This document shows, piece after piece, positions 40,533-49,032 of a stretch of 64,000 nt of DNA (positions are counted from its first letter, which is position 1; every line of letters begins with the position of its first letter). Where the stretch lies: contig NZ_JAAALO010000006.1 in assembly GCF_009908295.1 (NCBI RefSeq), positions 186,001 to 250,000 on the forward strand, in the 5' to 3' direction. Below the pieces are notes generated by a model. That model made no database searches. It worked only from the letters and a program-made list of their open reading frames with translations, and had not been told where the DNA came from. The stretch is from Micromonospora rubida. GTDB lineage: Bacteria; Actinomycetota; Actinomycetes; Mycobacteriales; Micromonosporaceae. The translations under genes and the position numbers were made by a program.

Positions 40533-42052
40533 CGCTGACCCGCCAGGTCGCCGAAGCGGGCGCGCAGCGCGTCGGCCAGCTCGGTCCGGTCGTCGAACGG
40601 CAGCACCTCGCCGCCGATCTCCTGTCCGCGCTCGTGGCCCTTGCCGAGCACGGCCACCACGTCGCCCGGGGCGGCCAGCCGGACCGCCTCGTCGATCGCC
40701 GCCCGGCGGCCGGCCACCTCGACGATCCGGGTCGGTGCGCCGGCACCGTACGCCCCGGCCAGCACCTCCGCCCGGATCGCGCCCGGGTCCTCGGTGCGCG
40801 GGTTGTCGTCGGTCACCAGCACCACGTCGGCCCCCCGCGCGGCGGCGGCGCCCATCGCCGGCCGCTTGCCCCGGTCCCGGTCGCCGCCTGCGCCGATGAC
40901 GCAGATCAGCCGCCCGGCGCTCAGCTCGCGCAGCGCGGCCAGGGCGGCCACGATCGCGTCGGTCTTGTGCGCGTAGTCGACCACGCCGCGCACCGGGCCG
41001 GCCGTGGAGACCAGCTCCAGCCGGCCGGGGACCCCGCCGCAGGCGGCCACCCCGGCGGCGGCGGTCTCCGCGTCCACCCCGGCGGCGACCAGCGCGGCGA
41101 TGGCCAGCAGGGCGTTGGCCACGTTGTGCCGGCCGGGCAGCGCCACCCCGGCCGGCACGGTCAGCCCGTCGGGGCCGTGCGCGGTGAACCGCTGGGCGTA
41201 GCCCTCGCCGTCGACGTCGCCGGCGTACCAGGTGGCGGTCGGGTCGCCGGCGGCCGAGTAGCTGACCGTGGCGGGCTTGAACAGCGGGCGCAGGGCCGGG
41301 TCGTCGTGGTTGAGCACCTCGACCGCGCAGCGCCCGTCGAACAGCTGGGCCTTCGCGGCGAAGTAGTCCGCCGAGTCGGCGTGGAAGTCCAGGTGGTCGG
41401 AGCCGAAGTTGGTGTACCCGCCGACGGTGAACCGCACCCCGCCGACCCGGCCCATCGCCAGGGCGTGGCTGGAGACCTCCATGACCAGCGCGGTCACCCC
41501 GCGCTCCCGGGCGGCGGCGAGCATCGCGTGCAGGTCGGTGGCCTCCGGGGTGGTCCGCACGCTGTCGACCACCAGGTCGCCCAGCCGGGTCTCCACCGTG
41601 CCGATCAGCCCGGTCACGTGGCCGGCGGCGCGCAGCCCCGACTCGACGAGGTAGGCGGTGGAGGTCTTGCCGGCCGTGCCGGTGATCCCGATGACGGTCA
41701 GCCCGGCGGTGGGGTCGCCGTAGACGGCGGAGGCGAGGGCGCCGAGCACCGCGCGGGGGTCGGGCACGATCAGCGCGGGCAGGCCCGCCGCGGCCACCGC
41801 CGGGGCGCCGGCCGGGTCGGTCAGGGCGGCCACCGCGCCCGCCGCCGCCGCGCCTTCGGCGAACTCCGCGCCGTGGCGGCGGGCGCCGGGCAGCGCGGCG
41901 TACAGGTCGCCGGGGCGGACCTCCTGGCTGGCGTGGGTCACCCCGGTCACGGCGGCGTCGGCGGCGGCTGACGGCGGCTCGACGGCGAGCCGGTCGGCGA
42001 GATCGCCGAGCCGGAGTCCGGTCACGGTACGGGGGCGTGGATTGCCGGGCAC
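40529..42052 (-). CDS. murE: UDP-MurNAc-dipeptide meso-diaminopimelate ligase
   Basis: A 507-residue Mur ligase that adds the third stem residue. ATP loop VIGITGTAGKTSTAYLVESG; carbamoyl-lysine region VMEVSSHALAMGR; DNPRTEDP is the DNPR box associated with meso-DAP specificity. GTG 42052 gives VPGNPRPRTVTGLRLGDLADRL and is 8 nt after a TAGGGT -10 element. An upstream in-frame GTG at 42091 would add 13 residues but precedes the promoter. It heads the murE-murF-mraY unit. Confidence 0.95.
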   Translation of the reverse strand: MPGNPRPRTVTGLRLGDLADRLAVEPPSAAADAAVTGVTHASQEVRPGDLYAALPGARRHGAEFAEGAAAAGAVAALTDPAGAPAVAAAGLPALIVPDPRAVLGALASAVYGDPTAGLTVIGITGTAGKTSTAYLVESGLRAAGHVTGLIGTVETRLGDLVVDSVRTTPEATDLHAMLAAARERGVTALVMEVSSHALAMGRVGGVRFTVGGYTNFGSDHLDFHADSADYFAAKAQLFDGRCAVEVLNHDDPALRPLFKPATVSYSAAGDPTATWYAGDVDGEGYAQRFTAHGPDGLTVPAGVALPGRHNVANALLAIAALVAAGVDAETAAAGVAACGGVPGRLELVSTAGPVRGVVDYAHKTDAIVAALAALRELSAGRLICVIGAGGDRDRGKRPAMGAAAARGADVVLVTDDNPRTEDPGAIRAEVLAGAYGAGAPTRIVEVAGRRAAIDEAVRLAAPGDVVAVLGKGHERGQEIGGEVLPFDDRTELADALRARFGDLAGQR

Positions 42053-42060
42053 GGCGTCAG

Positions 42061-42066
42061 ACCCTA
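42061..42066 (-). promoter_or_regulatory. -10 element (TAGGGT) of murE promoter
   Basis: TAGGGT on the minus strand ends 8 nt before GTG 42052 with no Shine-Dalgarno sequence between, so murE may be transcribed as a near-leaderless message separately from ftsI. Confidence 0.45.
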
Positions 42067-42143
42067 CCCGGTCGTCCGGTCCCGACCGCACAGCCGCCCC
42101 GGCGGTTCGTCCCCACTCACCGATGATGTCCCCCCGCGCCTGG

Positions 42144-44369
42144 TCAGCGCGGAAAGACCTCGAACTTGGGCGGCTTGGCCGCCGACGGGGGAACCCGGTA
42201 CCGGCTGAGCGTGAAGCCCATGATCTCGCGGAAGGCCGGCGCGGCGACCGCCCCGCCGCCGCCCTCCGGGCTCCACACGAAGACCGCCACCACGAACCGC
42301 GGATTGTCCGCCGGGGCCATCCCGATGAACGAGCCGACCTCGCCGGGCTGCTGCTTGCCGTCGACGTAGCGCAGGCCGGTGCCGGTCTTGCCGGCCACCT
42401 GGTAGCCGGGCACCGCCGCGGCGAGCCCGGTGGCCCCGTCGACCGTGGTGACCGCCTGGAGCAGGGTGCGCAGCGCCGCCGCGTTCTGCGGGCTGAGCAC
42501 CGAGCGGGTGACCGGCGCCTTGCTCGGGGTCCGGCTGCCGTCCTTCCCGTTGATCACCGCTCTGATCAGGTGCGGCTGGACGTAGGTGCCGTTGTTGGCG
42601 ATCGCCCCGTACGCGGCGGCCATCTGCAGCGGCGTGGCGTCGACGCTGTGCCCGATCGGCACCGACCCCTCCGACGACCCGCTCCACGCCTCGGCGGGGA
42701 GCAGCCGGCCGCTGGCCTCGCCCGGCATGCCCTCGCCGGTGGGCTGGCCGAGCCCGAAGCGCTTCTGGTAGTCGATGAGCCGGTCCCGGCCGAGCTTGTC
42801 GGCGACCTCGATCGTGCCGACGTTCGACGAGTACGCCAGCATGCCGGCGAGGCTCATCTTCTGCCCGTTGGCCGGGTGGGTGTCGCGGAAGACCGTGTCG
42901 CCCTTGGTGATGGTGTTGGCGATCGGCAGCGTGGTGTCGGGCGTGACGACGCCCTCCTGGAGCGCCGCGCCGAAGGTGATCGCCTTGTGGATCGAGCCGG
43001 GGTCGACCACGAAGCTGCTGGCGGCGTCCTCCCGGTCGGTGGGCGCGCTCTCCTCGTGCTTCGCGGCGTTGTAGGTGGGGTGGCTGGCCTGGGCCAGCAC
43101 CTCGCCGGTGGGCGCGTCGAGCACGACGACCGCGCCGACGCTGCCCCGGGCTTTGTCCGTCTGGTCCTTCAGCACCTGCTGCGCCTTGAACTGGAGGTCC
43201 CGGAGGATGGTCAGCTCCAGCGAGCTGCCCGGTTTGGGCGGGGTGGTGCTGCTGTAGCCGCCCGGGATGGGGGCGCCCAGGTTGCCCTGCCCGGCCTCGT
43301 ACACCCGGCGGCCGGTCTCGCCGCGCAGCAGGTCGTCGTAGCGGGCCTCCAGGCCCTCCAGGCCGACCATGTCCTGGCTGGTGAAGCCGAGCAGGTTTGC
43401 GGCCAGGTCGGCGCCGGGCACCTCGCGCCGCTCGTCGCGGTGCACGCCGATGCCGGCCAGGTCCAGCGCCATGATCTTTTTGGCGGTGGGGATCTCGACG
43501 CCGCGCGCCAGGTACTGGAACTGGGACTGGCGGCCGTTCTCCAGGGTGCGCGGTTTCATCCGCCCGGCCAGCTCCGAGGCGGGCAGGCCGAGCAGGGGCG
43601 ACAGCGCCCGCGCGGTCGCCGCGCGGTCCTTGACCTTGGTGGGGTCGGCGAAGACGTACCGGGCCTCGACGCTGTTCGCCAGCGGGGCCCCGGTGCGGTC
43701 GTAGATGGCCCCCCGGGGAGCGGGCAGGTCGACCCCGGTCAGCCGGTCGTCGAGTCCGCCGCCGGCGTACGCCGGGGTGTCGACGGCCTGGAGGAAGACC
43801 AGCCGGATGCCGATGGTGGCGAACAGCACGAGGACGAGCAGGGTGCCCAGGCGCAGCCGGCGCCGGGGGTCGGCCAGCCGGGGTGGCTTGCGGGGCTTGC
43901 GCGGCGAGCGCCGGGCGGTGGGCCGCTCCGGGCGGCGCGGGGCGCGCGGGCCGGGCCTGCGGCGCGGCGGGGGCGACGCGTCATCGTCGTCGGCCGGAGC
44001 GCGGGCCGACCGGGCCTGGACGGTGCGGATCACCCCGGAGCGCCCGGCCGGGACGCCCTCCCGCCGGCCCGCGCGGGTCGAGCCGACCCGGCCGCCGTCG
44101 AGCACCTGCAACGCCGGCCGGAACGGGTCGCCGCCGGCCCGGGTGCTGCGGGGGGTACGCCGCTGCTCGGCGCCCCCGGCGCTCGGCCGGCCGAGCGCGC
44201 CGCGCTCCTCGCGGATGGTCCGCCCCCGGGGGGTGTACGCCCGCGCGTCGGAGATGCCCCCCACGCCGGGCTCGCCGGCACGCGGCTCGCCCCGACCGCT
44301 GGTGGAACGCGACGAACCGCGCCGGGACCCCGTGGGGTCCCGGCGCGGATCCTCCGATCTCGGCGGCAC
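42144..44369 (-). CDS. ftsI: Class B penicillin-binding protein FtsI (PBP3/PBP2b-like)
   Basis: A 741-residue septal transpeptidase. The first ~180 residues are a very Arg/Pro-rich cytoplasmic extension, followed by a membrane helix (LRLGTLLVLVLFATIGIRLVFL), the dimerisation domain (LPAPRGAIYDRTGAPLANSVEARYVF) and the transpeptidase domain. Active-site motifs: SxxK as GSIHK (about residue 458), SxN as SSN (about residue 513) and KTG in VAGKTGTGLR (about residue 660). The GTG at 44369 follows GGGAGG. The extension is longer than in most relatives and may bind cytoplasmic partners. Confidence 0.96.
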   Translation of the reverse strand: MPPRSEDPRRDPTGSRRGSSRSTSGRGEPRAGEPGVGGISDARAYTPRGRTIREERGALGRPSAGGAEQRRTPRSTRAGGDPFRPALQVLDGGRVGSTRAGRREGVPAGRSGVIRTVQARSARAPADDDDASPPPRRRPGPRAPRRPERPTARRSPRKPRKPPRLADPRRRLRLGTLLVLVLFATIGIRLVFLQAVDTPAYAGGGLDDRLTGVDLPAPRGAIYDRTGAPLANSVEARYVFADPTKVKDRAATARALSPLLGLPASELAGRMKPRTLENGRQSQFQYLARGVEIPTAKKIMALDLAGIGVHRDERREVPGADLAANLLGFTSQDMVGLEGLEARYDDLLRGETGRRVYEAGQGNLGAPIPGGYSSTTPPKPGSSLELTILRDLQFKAQQVLKDQTDKARGSVGAVVVLDAPTGEVLAQASHPTYNAAKHEESAPTDREDAASSFVVDPGSIHKAITFGAALQEGVVTPDTTLPIANTITKGDTVFRDTHPANGQKMSLAGMLAYSSNVGTIEVADKLGRDRLIDYQKRFGLGQPTGEGMPGEASGRLLPAEAWSGSSEGSVPIGHSVDATPLQMAAAYGAIANNGTYVQPHLIRAVINGKDGSRTPSKAPVTRSVLSPQNAAALRTLLQAVTTVDGATGLAAAVPGYQVAGKTGTGLRYVDGKQQPGEVGSFIGMAPADNPRFVVAVFVWSPEGGGGAVAAPAFREIMGFTLSRYRVPPSAAKPPKFEVFPR

Positions 44370-44372
44370 CGG

Positions 44373-44993
44373 TCAGCCTCCCGCGCCCTGCTGGCTGGTG
44401 ACCGAGGGCTGGCCGTTGGCCGGCTGCGGCACGCCGATGATCCGGCCGTCCGGCATTCGGATGTACGCCGGCTCCTCGGCCTCGACCAAGCCCAGCCGCT
44501 TCGCGGAGGCGGTGAGGCTGCCGGGGGCCTCCGCGTCGGCGATTTCCTTCTCCAGCTGCTGCTGGTCCACGTCGAGCTTGGCCTGCTGCTGCTGGAGCCG
44601 CTCCAGCCGGAAGGAATTCTCGTTGATCTTGGTGTTGACCAGCAGGATGCCGAGCACCCCGCCGACGACCAGCACCAGGATCAGCGCGACGAAGGGCGCC
44701 CGCGGCACCGACACCGGCGGCGGCGGGGCGACCCGCAGCCGTGGCGACGGGGTCGCCGCCGGGCTGGTCCGCTCGGCCGGGCTGGTCCGCTCGGCCGGGC
44801 GCAGCGCGGCGCTGCCGCTGGTCGGGAACTCGCGCGCCCCCCGGGCGCGAGCCTCCCCCTGCCGGTCGAACCGGCCGGTCCCCGACGCCGGAACCCCGGT
44901 CCGCGTGGTCCGCTGCGCCGCGGTCCGGCCCCCCGACCGCGGTGTGCGCTGCCCAACGCCGGTGTCCCGGCCGTCGCGCTTGTCAACGTTCAT
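44373..44993 (-). CDS. ftsL: FtsL-like septum formation protein
   Basis: A 206-residue bitopic protein: a low-complexity basic cytoplasmic N-terminus (about 115 residues), one membrane helix (APFVALILVLVVGGVLGILLV) and an external coiled coil (FRLERLQQQQAKLDVDQQQLEKEIADAEA) ending IRMPDGRIIGVP. This is the FtsL architecture and its place between rsmH and ftsI supports the call. ATG 44993 has GGGGAGGGAAG upstream and overlaps rsmH by 11 bp. Confidence 0.88.
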   Translation of the reverse strand: MNVDKRDGRDTGVGQRTPRSGGRTAAQRTTRTGVPASGTGRFDRQGEARARGAREFPTSGSAALRPAERTSPAERTSPAATPSPRLRVAPPPPVSVPRAPFVALILVLVVGGVLGILLVNTKINENSFRLERLQQQQAKLDVDQQQLEKEIADAEAPGSLTASAKRLGLVEAEEPAYIRMPDGRIIGVPQPANGQPSVTSQQGAGG

Positions 44994-46080
44994 CTTCCCT
45001 CCCCCTCTTCGTCCGTCCCTGCCCCTCGCCCGGCACCGGCCGCGGATCCGCCGACCCCGGTTGGTGCATCGCCCTGACCCGCCGGCGGGACCGTTCGCGG
45101 TCGGCCCGCCCCTGCTGCTCCGCCTCCGGGTCGATCCGTTCCGCGGCCCGCAGGCGCACCGAGGCGGCGCGCGGGTTCGCGGCGACCTCCTCCTCCCCGG
45201 GCAGCTCCGCGCCCCGGCTGAGCAGCCGGAACGTCGGAGCCGAACCGGGAAGTTCGACCGGGAGGTCGACCGGGCCCTTGCTGCGGACCCGGTCGGCGAG
45301 GGCCGCCTTGGTGAGCCTGTCCTCCAGCGAGTGGTAGGACAGGACCACCATGCGACCACCCACGGTGAGCTTGTCGAGAGCAGCCGGCAGCGCCGTCTCC
45401 AGCGCTGCCAGCTCCTTGTTTACCTCGATCCGTAAAGCCTGAAACGTTCTCTTGGCCGGGTGTCCGCCCGTCCGTCGGGCTGCTGCCGGGATGCTCTCCC
45501 TGACCAGTTCGGCCAGCCGCGCCGACGAGGTGATCCGGGCCCGCTCGCGCTCCCGGAGGATCGCCGAGGCGACCCGCACGGCGAACTTCTCCTCGCCGTA
45601 CACCCGCAGCACCCGGGCCAGGTCCGGGTGGGGATAGCTGTTGACCACCTCTTCGGCGGTCACCCCCCGGGTCTGGTCCATCCGCATGTCCAGCGGCGCG
45701 TCCTGCGCGTAGGCGAACCCGCGGTCGGGCGCGTCCAACTGGAGCGAGGAGACGCCCAGGTCGAACAGAATGCCGTCGATCGCCGGGTAGCCGAGCCGGT
45801 CCAGCACCTCGGGCAGCTCGTCGTAGACGGCGTGCTCGAGGTGGACCCGGTCGGCGAACCGGGCCAGCCGGACCCGCGCGTGGGCGAGGGCCTCGGTGTC
45901 CCGGTCCAGCCCGATCAGCACCGTGCGCGGATGCCGTTCCAGCACCGCCTCGGCGTGACCGGCCAGACCCAGCGTGGCGTCGACGTGGACCGTGCGGTCG
46001 CCCCTGTCCAGCGCGGGGGCCAGCAACTCGAGACACCGCTCAAGCAGCACAGGCACGTGCGTGCCGCGAAGCTCCCCCAT
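44983..46080 (-). CDS. rsmH: 16S rRNA (cytosine-1402-N4) methyltransferase
   Basis: A 365-residue SAM-dependent methyltransferase (MraW). Motifs are THVPVLLERCLELLAP at the N-terminus, SAM site VDATLGLAGHAEAVLE, GILFDLGVSSLQLDAPDRGFAY and the C-terminal FQALRIEVNKELAALE and MVVLSYHSLEDRLTK. The ATG at 46080 has GGGGG six bases upstream; a GTG at 46092 would add four residues. The C-terminal ~60 residues are basic. It lies 208 bp after mraZ, with a hairpin between. Confidence 0.96.
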   Translation of the reverse strand: MGELRGTHVPVLLERCLELLAPALDRGDRTVHVDATLGLAGHAEAVLERHPRTVLIGLDRDTEALAHARVRLARFADRVHLEHAVYDELPEVLDRLGYPAIDGILFDLGVSSLQLDAPDRGFAYAQDAPLDMRMDQTRGVTAEEVVNSYPHPDLARVLRVYGEEKFAVRVASAILRERERARITSSARLAELVRESIPAAARRTGGHPAKRTFQALRIEVNKELAALETALPAALDKLTVGGRMVVLSYHSLEDRLTKAALADRVRSKGPVDLPVELPGSAPTFRLLSRGAELPGEEEVAANPRAASVRLRAAERIDPEAEQQGRADRERSRRRVRAMHQPGSADPRPVPGEGQGRTKRGREDER

Positions 46081-46209
46081 GTCGACCCCCACTGGTGTGA
46101 TCCGTCCGTTTCTCTCCGCGCCTGCCGCCGGACGACGCCTCCGTCGTACCGCCAGATCCCCATCCGCTCCCGCCCTCCGGAGGCCGCGGCCCTCCGATGA
46201 GATCGTGCG

Positions 46210-46235
46210 CCTGGCACCGGGGAAGGGGTGCCAGG
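46210..46235. promoter_or_regulatory. Hairpin between mraZ and rsmH
   Basis: CCTGGCACC (46210-46218) and GGTGCCAGG (46227-46235) form a perfect 9-bp stem with an 8-nt purine-rich loop, in the 208-bp gap after mraZ. No U-tract follows. It may be a partial terminator or RNA stability element. Confidence 0.45.
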
Positions 46236-46288
46236 AACTCGAAAGCGGCTGGAGATCTCGCAGTACGTCGGTCGGGCGCCGTCACGCC

Positions 46289-46720
46289 CTACAGACCGCC
46301 CGGCAGCACCCCCTCCTCGATGTCGGCGAAGTCGTCTTCGCTCTCGGAGAGGTAGGTCTCCCAGGCCACCTTGTCCCAGACCTCCACCCGCGTGCTCGCC
46401 CCGATCACCACCAGGTCCCGGTCGAGCCCGGCGTACGCCCGCAGGTGGGGCGGGATGGTGACCCGCCCCTGCTTGTCCGGGACCTCGTCGTGCGCGCTGG
46501 CGAAGAAGACCCGGCTGTACGCCCGGGCCGCCTTGTGCGTCATGGGTTGCGCGCGCAACTGGTCGGCGATGCGCTGGAACTCGGGCATCGGGAAAACGTA
46601 GAGACAGCGATCCTGCCCTTTGGTGACCACGACACCCCCCGCCAACCCATCCCGGAACTTCGCCGGAAGGATCAACCGGCCCTTGTCGTCCAGGCGCGGA
46701 GTGTGGGTGCCGAGAAACAT
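46289..46720 (-). CDS. mraZ: MraZ transcriptional regulator
   Basis: A 143-residue protein with two AbrB/SpoVT-like domains, each with the DxxxR signature: RLDDKGRLILPAKFR (N-terminal half) and DKQGRVTIPPHLR (C-terminal half). MraZ binds direct GTGG/TGGG repeats and regulates the dcw cluster, including itself. ATG 46720 follows GAGGGGG. Three phased GTGG repeats lie about 80-110 bp upstream. Confidence 0.97.
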   Translation of the reverse strand: MFLGTHTPRLDDKGRLILPAKFRDGLAGGVVVTKGQDRCLYVFPMPEFQRIADQLRAQPMTHKAARAYSRVFFASAHDEVPDKQGRVTIPPHLRAYAGLDRDLVVIGASTRVEVWDKVAWETYLSESEDDFADIEEGVLPGGL

Positions 46721-46800
46721 CGGCCCAACCCCCTCGCCCTTTCAGCGGCGTTCGCGGCGCCGCTTCCCCCCGGGCCGGTGGGCCCTACCGGCCTCACCAT

Positions 46801-46830
46801 TGGGCCCCACTCTACTCCACTTCCCTCCAC
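46801..46830 (-). promoter_or_regulatory. MraZ-box array facing mraZ (three 10-bp repeats)
   Basis: On the minus strand, GTGGAGGGAA, GTGGAGTAGA and GTGGGGCCCA follow one another at exactly 10-bp period. This matches the known MraZ operator form (phased GTGG/TGGG direct repeats). Autoregulation of mraZ and the dcw cluster is expected. Confidence 0.75.
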
Positions 46831-46892
46831 CTGCAACCAGAATCACCCGTGCGGCGCGGCGTTTCCGAACGCAAAACCGCACGTCAAAGGGG

Positions 46893-46912
46893 GTGGAGCG
46901 GAGTGGAGGGGC
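46893..46912 (+). promoter_or_regulatory. MraZ-box-like repeats facing murT
   Basis: GTGGAGCGGA and GTGGAGGGGC are adjacent 10-bp direct repeats on the plus strand, in opposite orientation to the mraZ-side array 63 bp away. They lie 136 bp upstream of the murT -10. Confidence 0.5.
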
Positions 46913-47047
46913 GGAGCGCCCCCACCGGGGCGTCCACTACCCGACATAGATCGACTCCATCCGGTCGAGCGCGCGCTGACCGTCCGCCGGACGTCCCCGG
47001 CCGAACGGTTCACAGTCGGCGGCGATCTGGCGGGGGCGGCGGTCCGG

Positions 47048-47053
47048 TAACCT
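47048..47053 (+). promoter_or_regulatory. -10 element (TAACCT) of murT promoter
   Basis: TAACCT ends exactly 7 nt before GTG 47061 with no ribosome binding site, so the murT-gatD-VTT message should be leaderless. Confidence 0.6.
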
Positions 47054-47060
47054 CGCTCGG

Positions 47061-48323
47061 GTGACGGACGCGAAGATGCCCCTGCGGGCGAAGGTGGCCA
47101 GCTCGGTGTCGCGGACCGCCGCGGCGCTGTCGAGAGCCGCGGGTCGTGGTGACGGTTCGGTGATCGGCGGGTGGATCGGCCTGAAGATCGACCCGGACCT
47201 GCTCGCCCACCTGTCTGCCGGGCGGGCCATCGCGCTCGTCTCCGGCACCAACGGCAAGACGACCACCACCCGGCTGGCCGCCGCGGCGGTCGGCGTCCTG
47301 GGCCGGGTGGCCACCAACTCCTTCGGCGCCAACATGCCCACCGGCCACACCTCGGCGCTGGCCAAGGCCGGCAGCACCCCGTACGCGGTGCTGGAGGTCG
47401 ACGAGCACTACCTGGCCCAGGTTCTGGAGGCCACCGAGCCGCACGTGGTGGCGCTGCTCAACCTCTCCCGGGACCAGCTCGACCGGGCCAAGGAGGTCGC
47501 CATGATGGCGCAGCTCTGGCGGTCCGCGCTGGTCAACCACCCGGACGTGCGGGTGGTGGCGAACGCCGACGACCCGATGGTGGTGTGGGCCGCCACCCCG
47601 CCCGGCGACCCCGCCCGCGGCATCCGGCCGCCGCACGTCACCTGGTTCAGCGCCGGCCAGCGCTGGCACGACGACTCCTGGGTCTGCCCCGAGTGCGGCC
47701 ACACCATCCAGCGCTCCGGCGAGCAGTGGTGGTGCAGCGGCTGCCCCCTGCGTCGGCCGCAGCCGCAGTGGGCCGTCGAGGACGACGGGGTGCTCGACCC
47801 GACCGGGGCCTGGCACAAGGTGAGCCTCCAGCTCCCCGGCAAGGTCAACGTGGGCAACGCGGCGACCGCCCTGGCCGTCGCCGCCGAGTTCGGCGTACGC
47901 CCGGTCGACGCGGTCTCCCGGCTGGGCTCCGTCACCTCGGTCGCCGGCCGCTACGCCCAGGTCGACCGGGACGGGCGCAACATCCGGCTACTGCTGGCGA
48001 AGAACCCGGCGAGCTGGCTGGAGGCGTTCGAGATGGCCGACGTGGCCCCGACGCTGCTGTCCATCAACGCCCGGGACCCCGACGGGCTGGACACCTCCTG
48101 GCTGTTCGACGTCGACTTCGCCCCGCTGCGCGGCCGGCAGGTGCTGATCACCGGCGACCGGGCGTACGACCTGGCGGTCCGCCTCGACGTCAACGGGGTG
48201 CCGTTCCAGCACGTGCGGACGTTCGCCGAGGTGGTCCGGGCGGTGCCACCCGGCCGCCTGGAGGTCATCGCCAACTACACCGCCTTCCAGGACATCCGAG
48301 CGGAGCTGGACCGTGTCAACTGA
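47061..48323 (+). CDS. murT: Lipid II isoglutaminyl synthase, ligase subunit MurT
   Basis: A 420-residue Mur-ligase-like protein that, with GatD, amidates the D-Glu of lipid II to D-isoglutamine. ATP loop ALVSGTNGKTTTTRLAAAAV (residues about 58-77), a four-cysteine ribbon typical of MurT (WVCPECGHTIQRSGEQWWCSGCP, residues about 210-232) and the C-terminal DUF1727 domain (LLAKNPASWLEAFEM...). It heads an operon with gatD (11-bp overlap). It is divergent from mraZ. Confidence 0.96.
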   Translation: MTDAKMPLRAKVASSVSRTAAALSRAAGRGDGSVIGGWIGLKIDPDLLAHLSAGRAIALVSGTNGKTTTTRLAAAAVGVLGRVATNSFGANMPTGHTSALAKAGSTPYAVLEVDEHYLAQVLEATEPHVVALLNLSRDQLDRAKEVAMMAQLWRSALVNHPDVRVVANADDPMVVWAATPPGDPARGIRPPHVTWFSAGQRWHDDSWVCPECGHTIQRSGEQWWCSGCPLRRPQPQWAVEDDGVLDPTGAWHKVSLQLPGKVNVGNAATALAVAAEFGVRPVDAVSRLGSVTSVAGRYAQVDRDGRNIRLLLAKNPASWLEAFEMADVAPTLLSINARDPDGLDTSWLFDVDFAPLRGRQVLITGDRAYDLAVRLDVNGVPFQHVRTFAEVVRAVPPGRLEVIANYTAFQDIRAELDRVN

Positions 48324-49032
48324 GAGCCTGCGTATCGTCTGGATCTACCCCGACCTGCTGTCCACCTACGGCGACCGGGGCAACATGCTGATCCTGGCCC
48401 GCCGGGCGCAGCAGCGCGGGATGCCGGTGGAGGTGCTGGAGGTCCGCTCCGACCAGCGGCTGCCCGCCACCGCCGACATCTACCTCGTCGGTGGCGGCGA
48501 GGACGGCCCACAGGCGCTCGGCGCGCAGCGGCTGCGGGCCGACGGTGGCCTGCACCGGGCCGCCGCCCAGGGGTCGGTCGTGTTCGGCGTCTGCGCCGGC
48601 TACCAGCTCCTCGGCACCTCGTTCTTCGCCAAGGGCGTCCAGTGCACCGGGCTGGAGCTGCTCGACCTCTCCTCCGACCGGGGCCCGAGCCGCGCCGTCG
48701 GCGAGCTGGCCGGCGACATCGACCCCCGGCTCGGCGTGCCGGCGCTCACCGGCTTCGAGAACCACGGCGGCCGGACCCACCTCGGCCCGGGGGTGTCCCC
48801 GCTGGCCCGGGTGACCGCCGGGGTCGGCAACGACGGCGCCACCGAGGGCGCGTGGCGGGGCAAGTTGCTCGGCACGTACTCGCACGGCCCCGCCCTGGCC
48901 CGCAACCCCGCCCTGGCCGACCTGCTGCTGCGCTGGGCCACCGGCGCACACCAGCTTCCGCCGCTGGACGACACCTGGGCAGACCGGCTCCGCGCCGAGC
49001 GCCGCGCCGCGGTGACCGCAGCCCGGGCATGA
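48313..49032 (+). CDS. gatD: Lipid II isoglutaminyl synthase, glutaminase subunit GatD
   Basis: A 239-residue class I (CobB/CobQ-like) glutamine amidotransferase that feeds ammonia to MurT. The nucleophile is Cys94 in VVFGVCAGYQLLG and the catalytic His is in LGTYSHGPALARNP (about residue 195). IVWIYPDLLSTYGDRGNMLIL opens the protein. GTG 48313 overlaps murT by 11 bp, and the stop overlaps the next gene by ATGA. Confidence 0.95.
   Translation: MSTESLRIVWIYPDLLSTYGDRGNMLILARRAQQRGMPVEVLEVRSDQRLPATADIYLVGGGEDGPQALGAQRLRADGGLHRAAAQGSVVFGVCAGYQLLGTSFFAKGVQCTGLELLDLSSDRGPSRAVGELAGDIDPRLGVPALTGFENHGGRTHLGPGVSPLARVTAGVGNDGATEGAWRGKLLGTYSHGPALARNPALADLLLRWATGAHQLPPLDDTWADRLRAERRAAVTAARA

Larger units (their letters stand above)
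46721..47060. other. Divergent control region between mraZ and murT
   Basis: 340 bp without a gene. It contains GTGG repeats facing mraZ (46801-46830) and facing murT (46893-46912), plus the murT -10 (47048-47053). I see no other coding signal. Confidence 0.7.

Noticed and set aside
42042..45077. About 1000-residue plus-strand frame opposite ftsI and ftsL
   Set aside because: Entirely antisense to recognised dcw genes and composed of repetitive Arg/Gly/Leu, with no domain.
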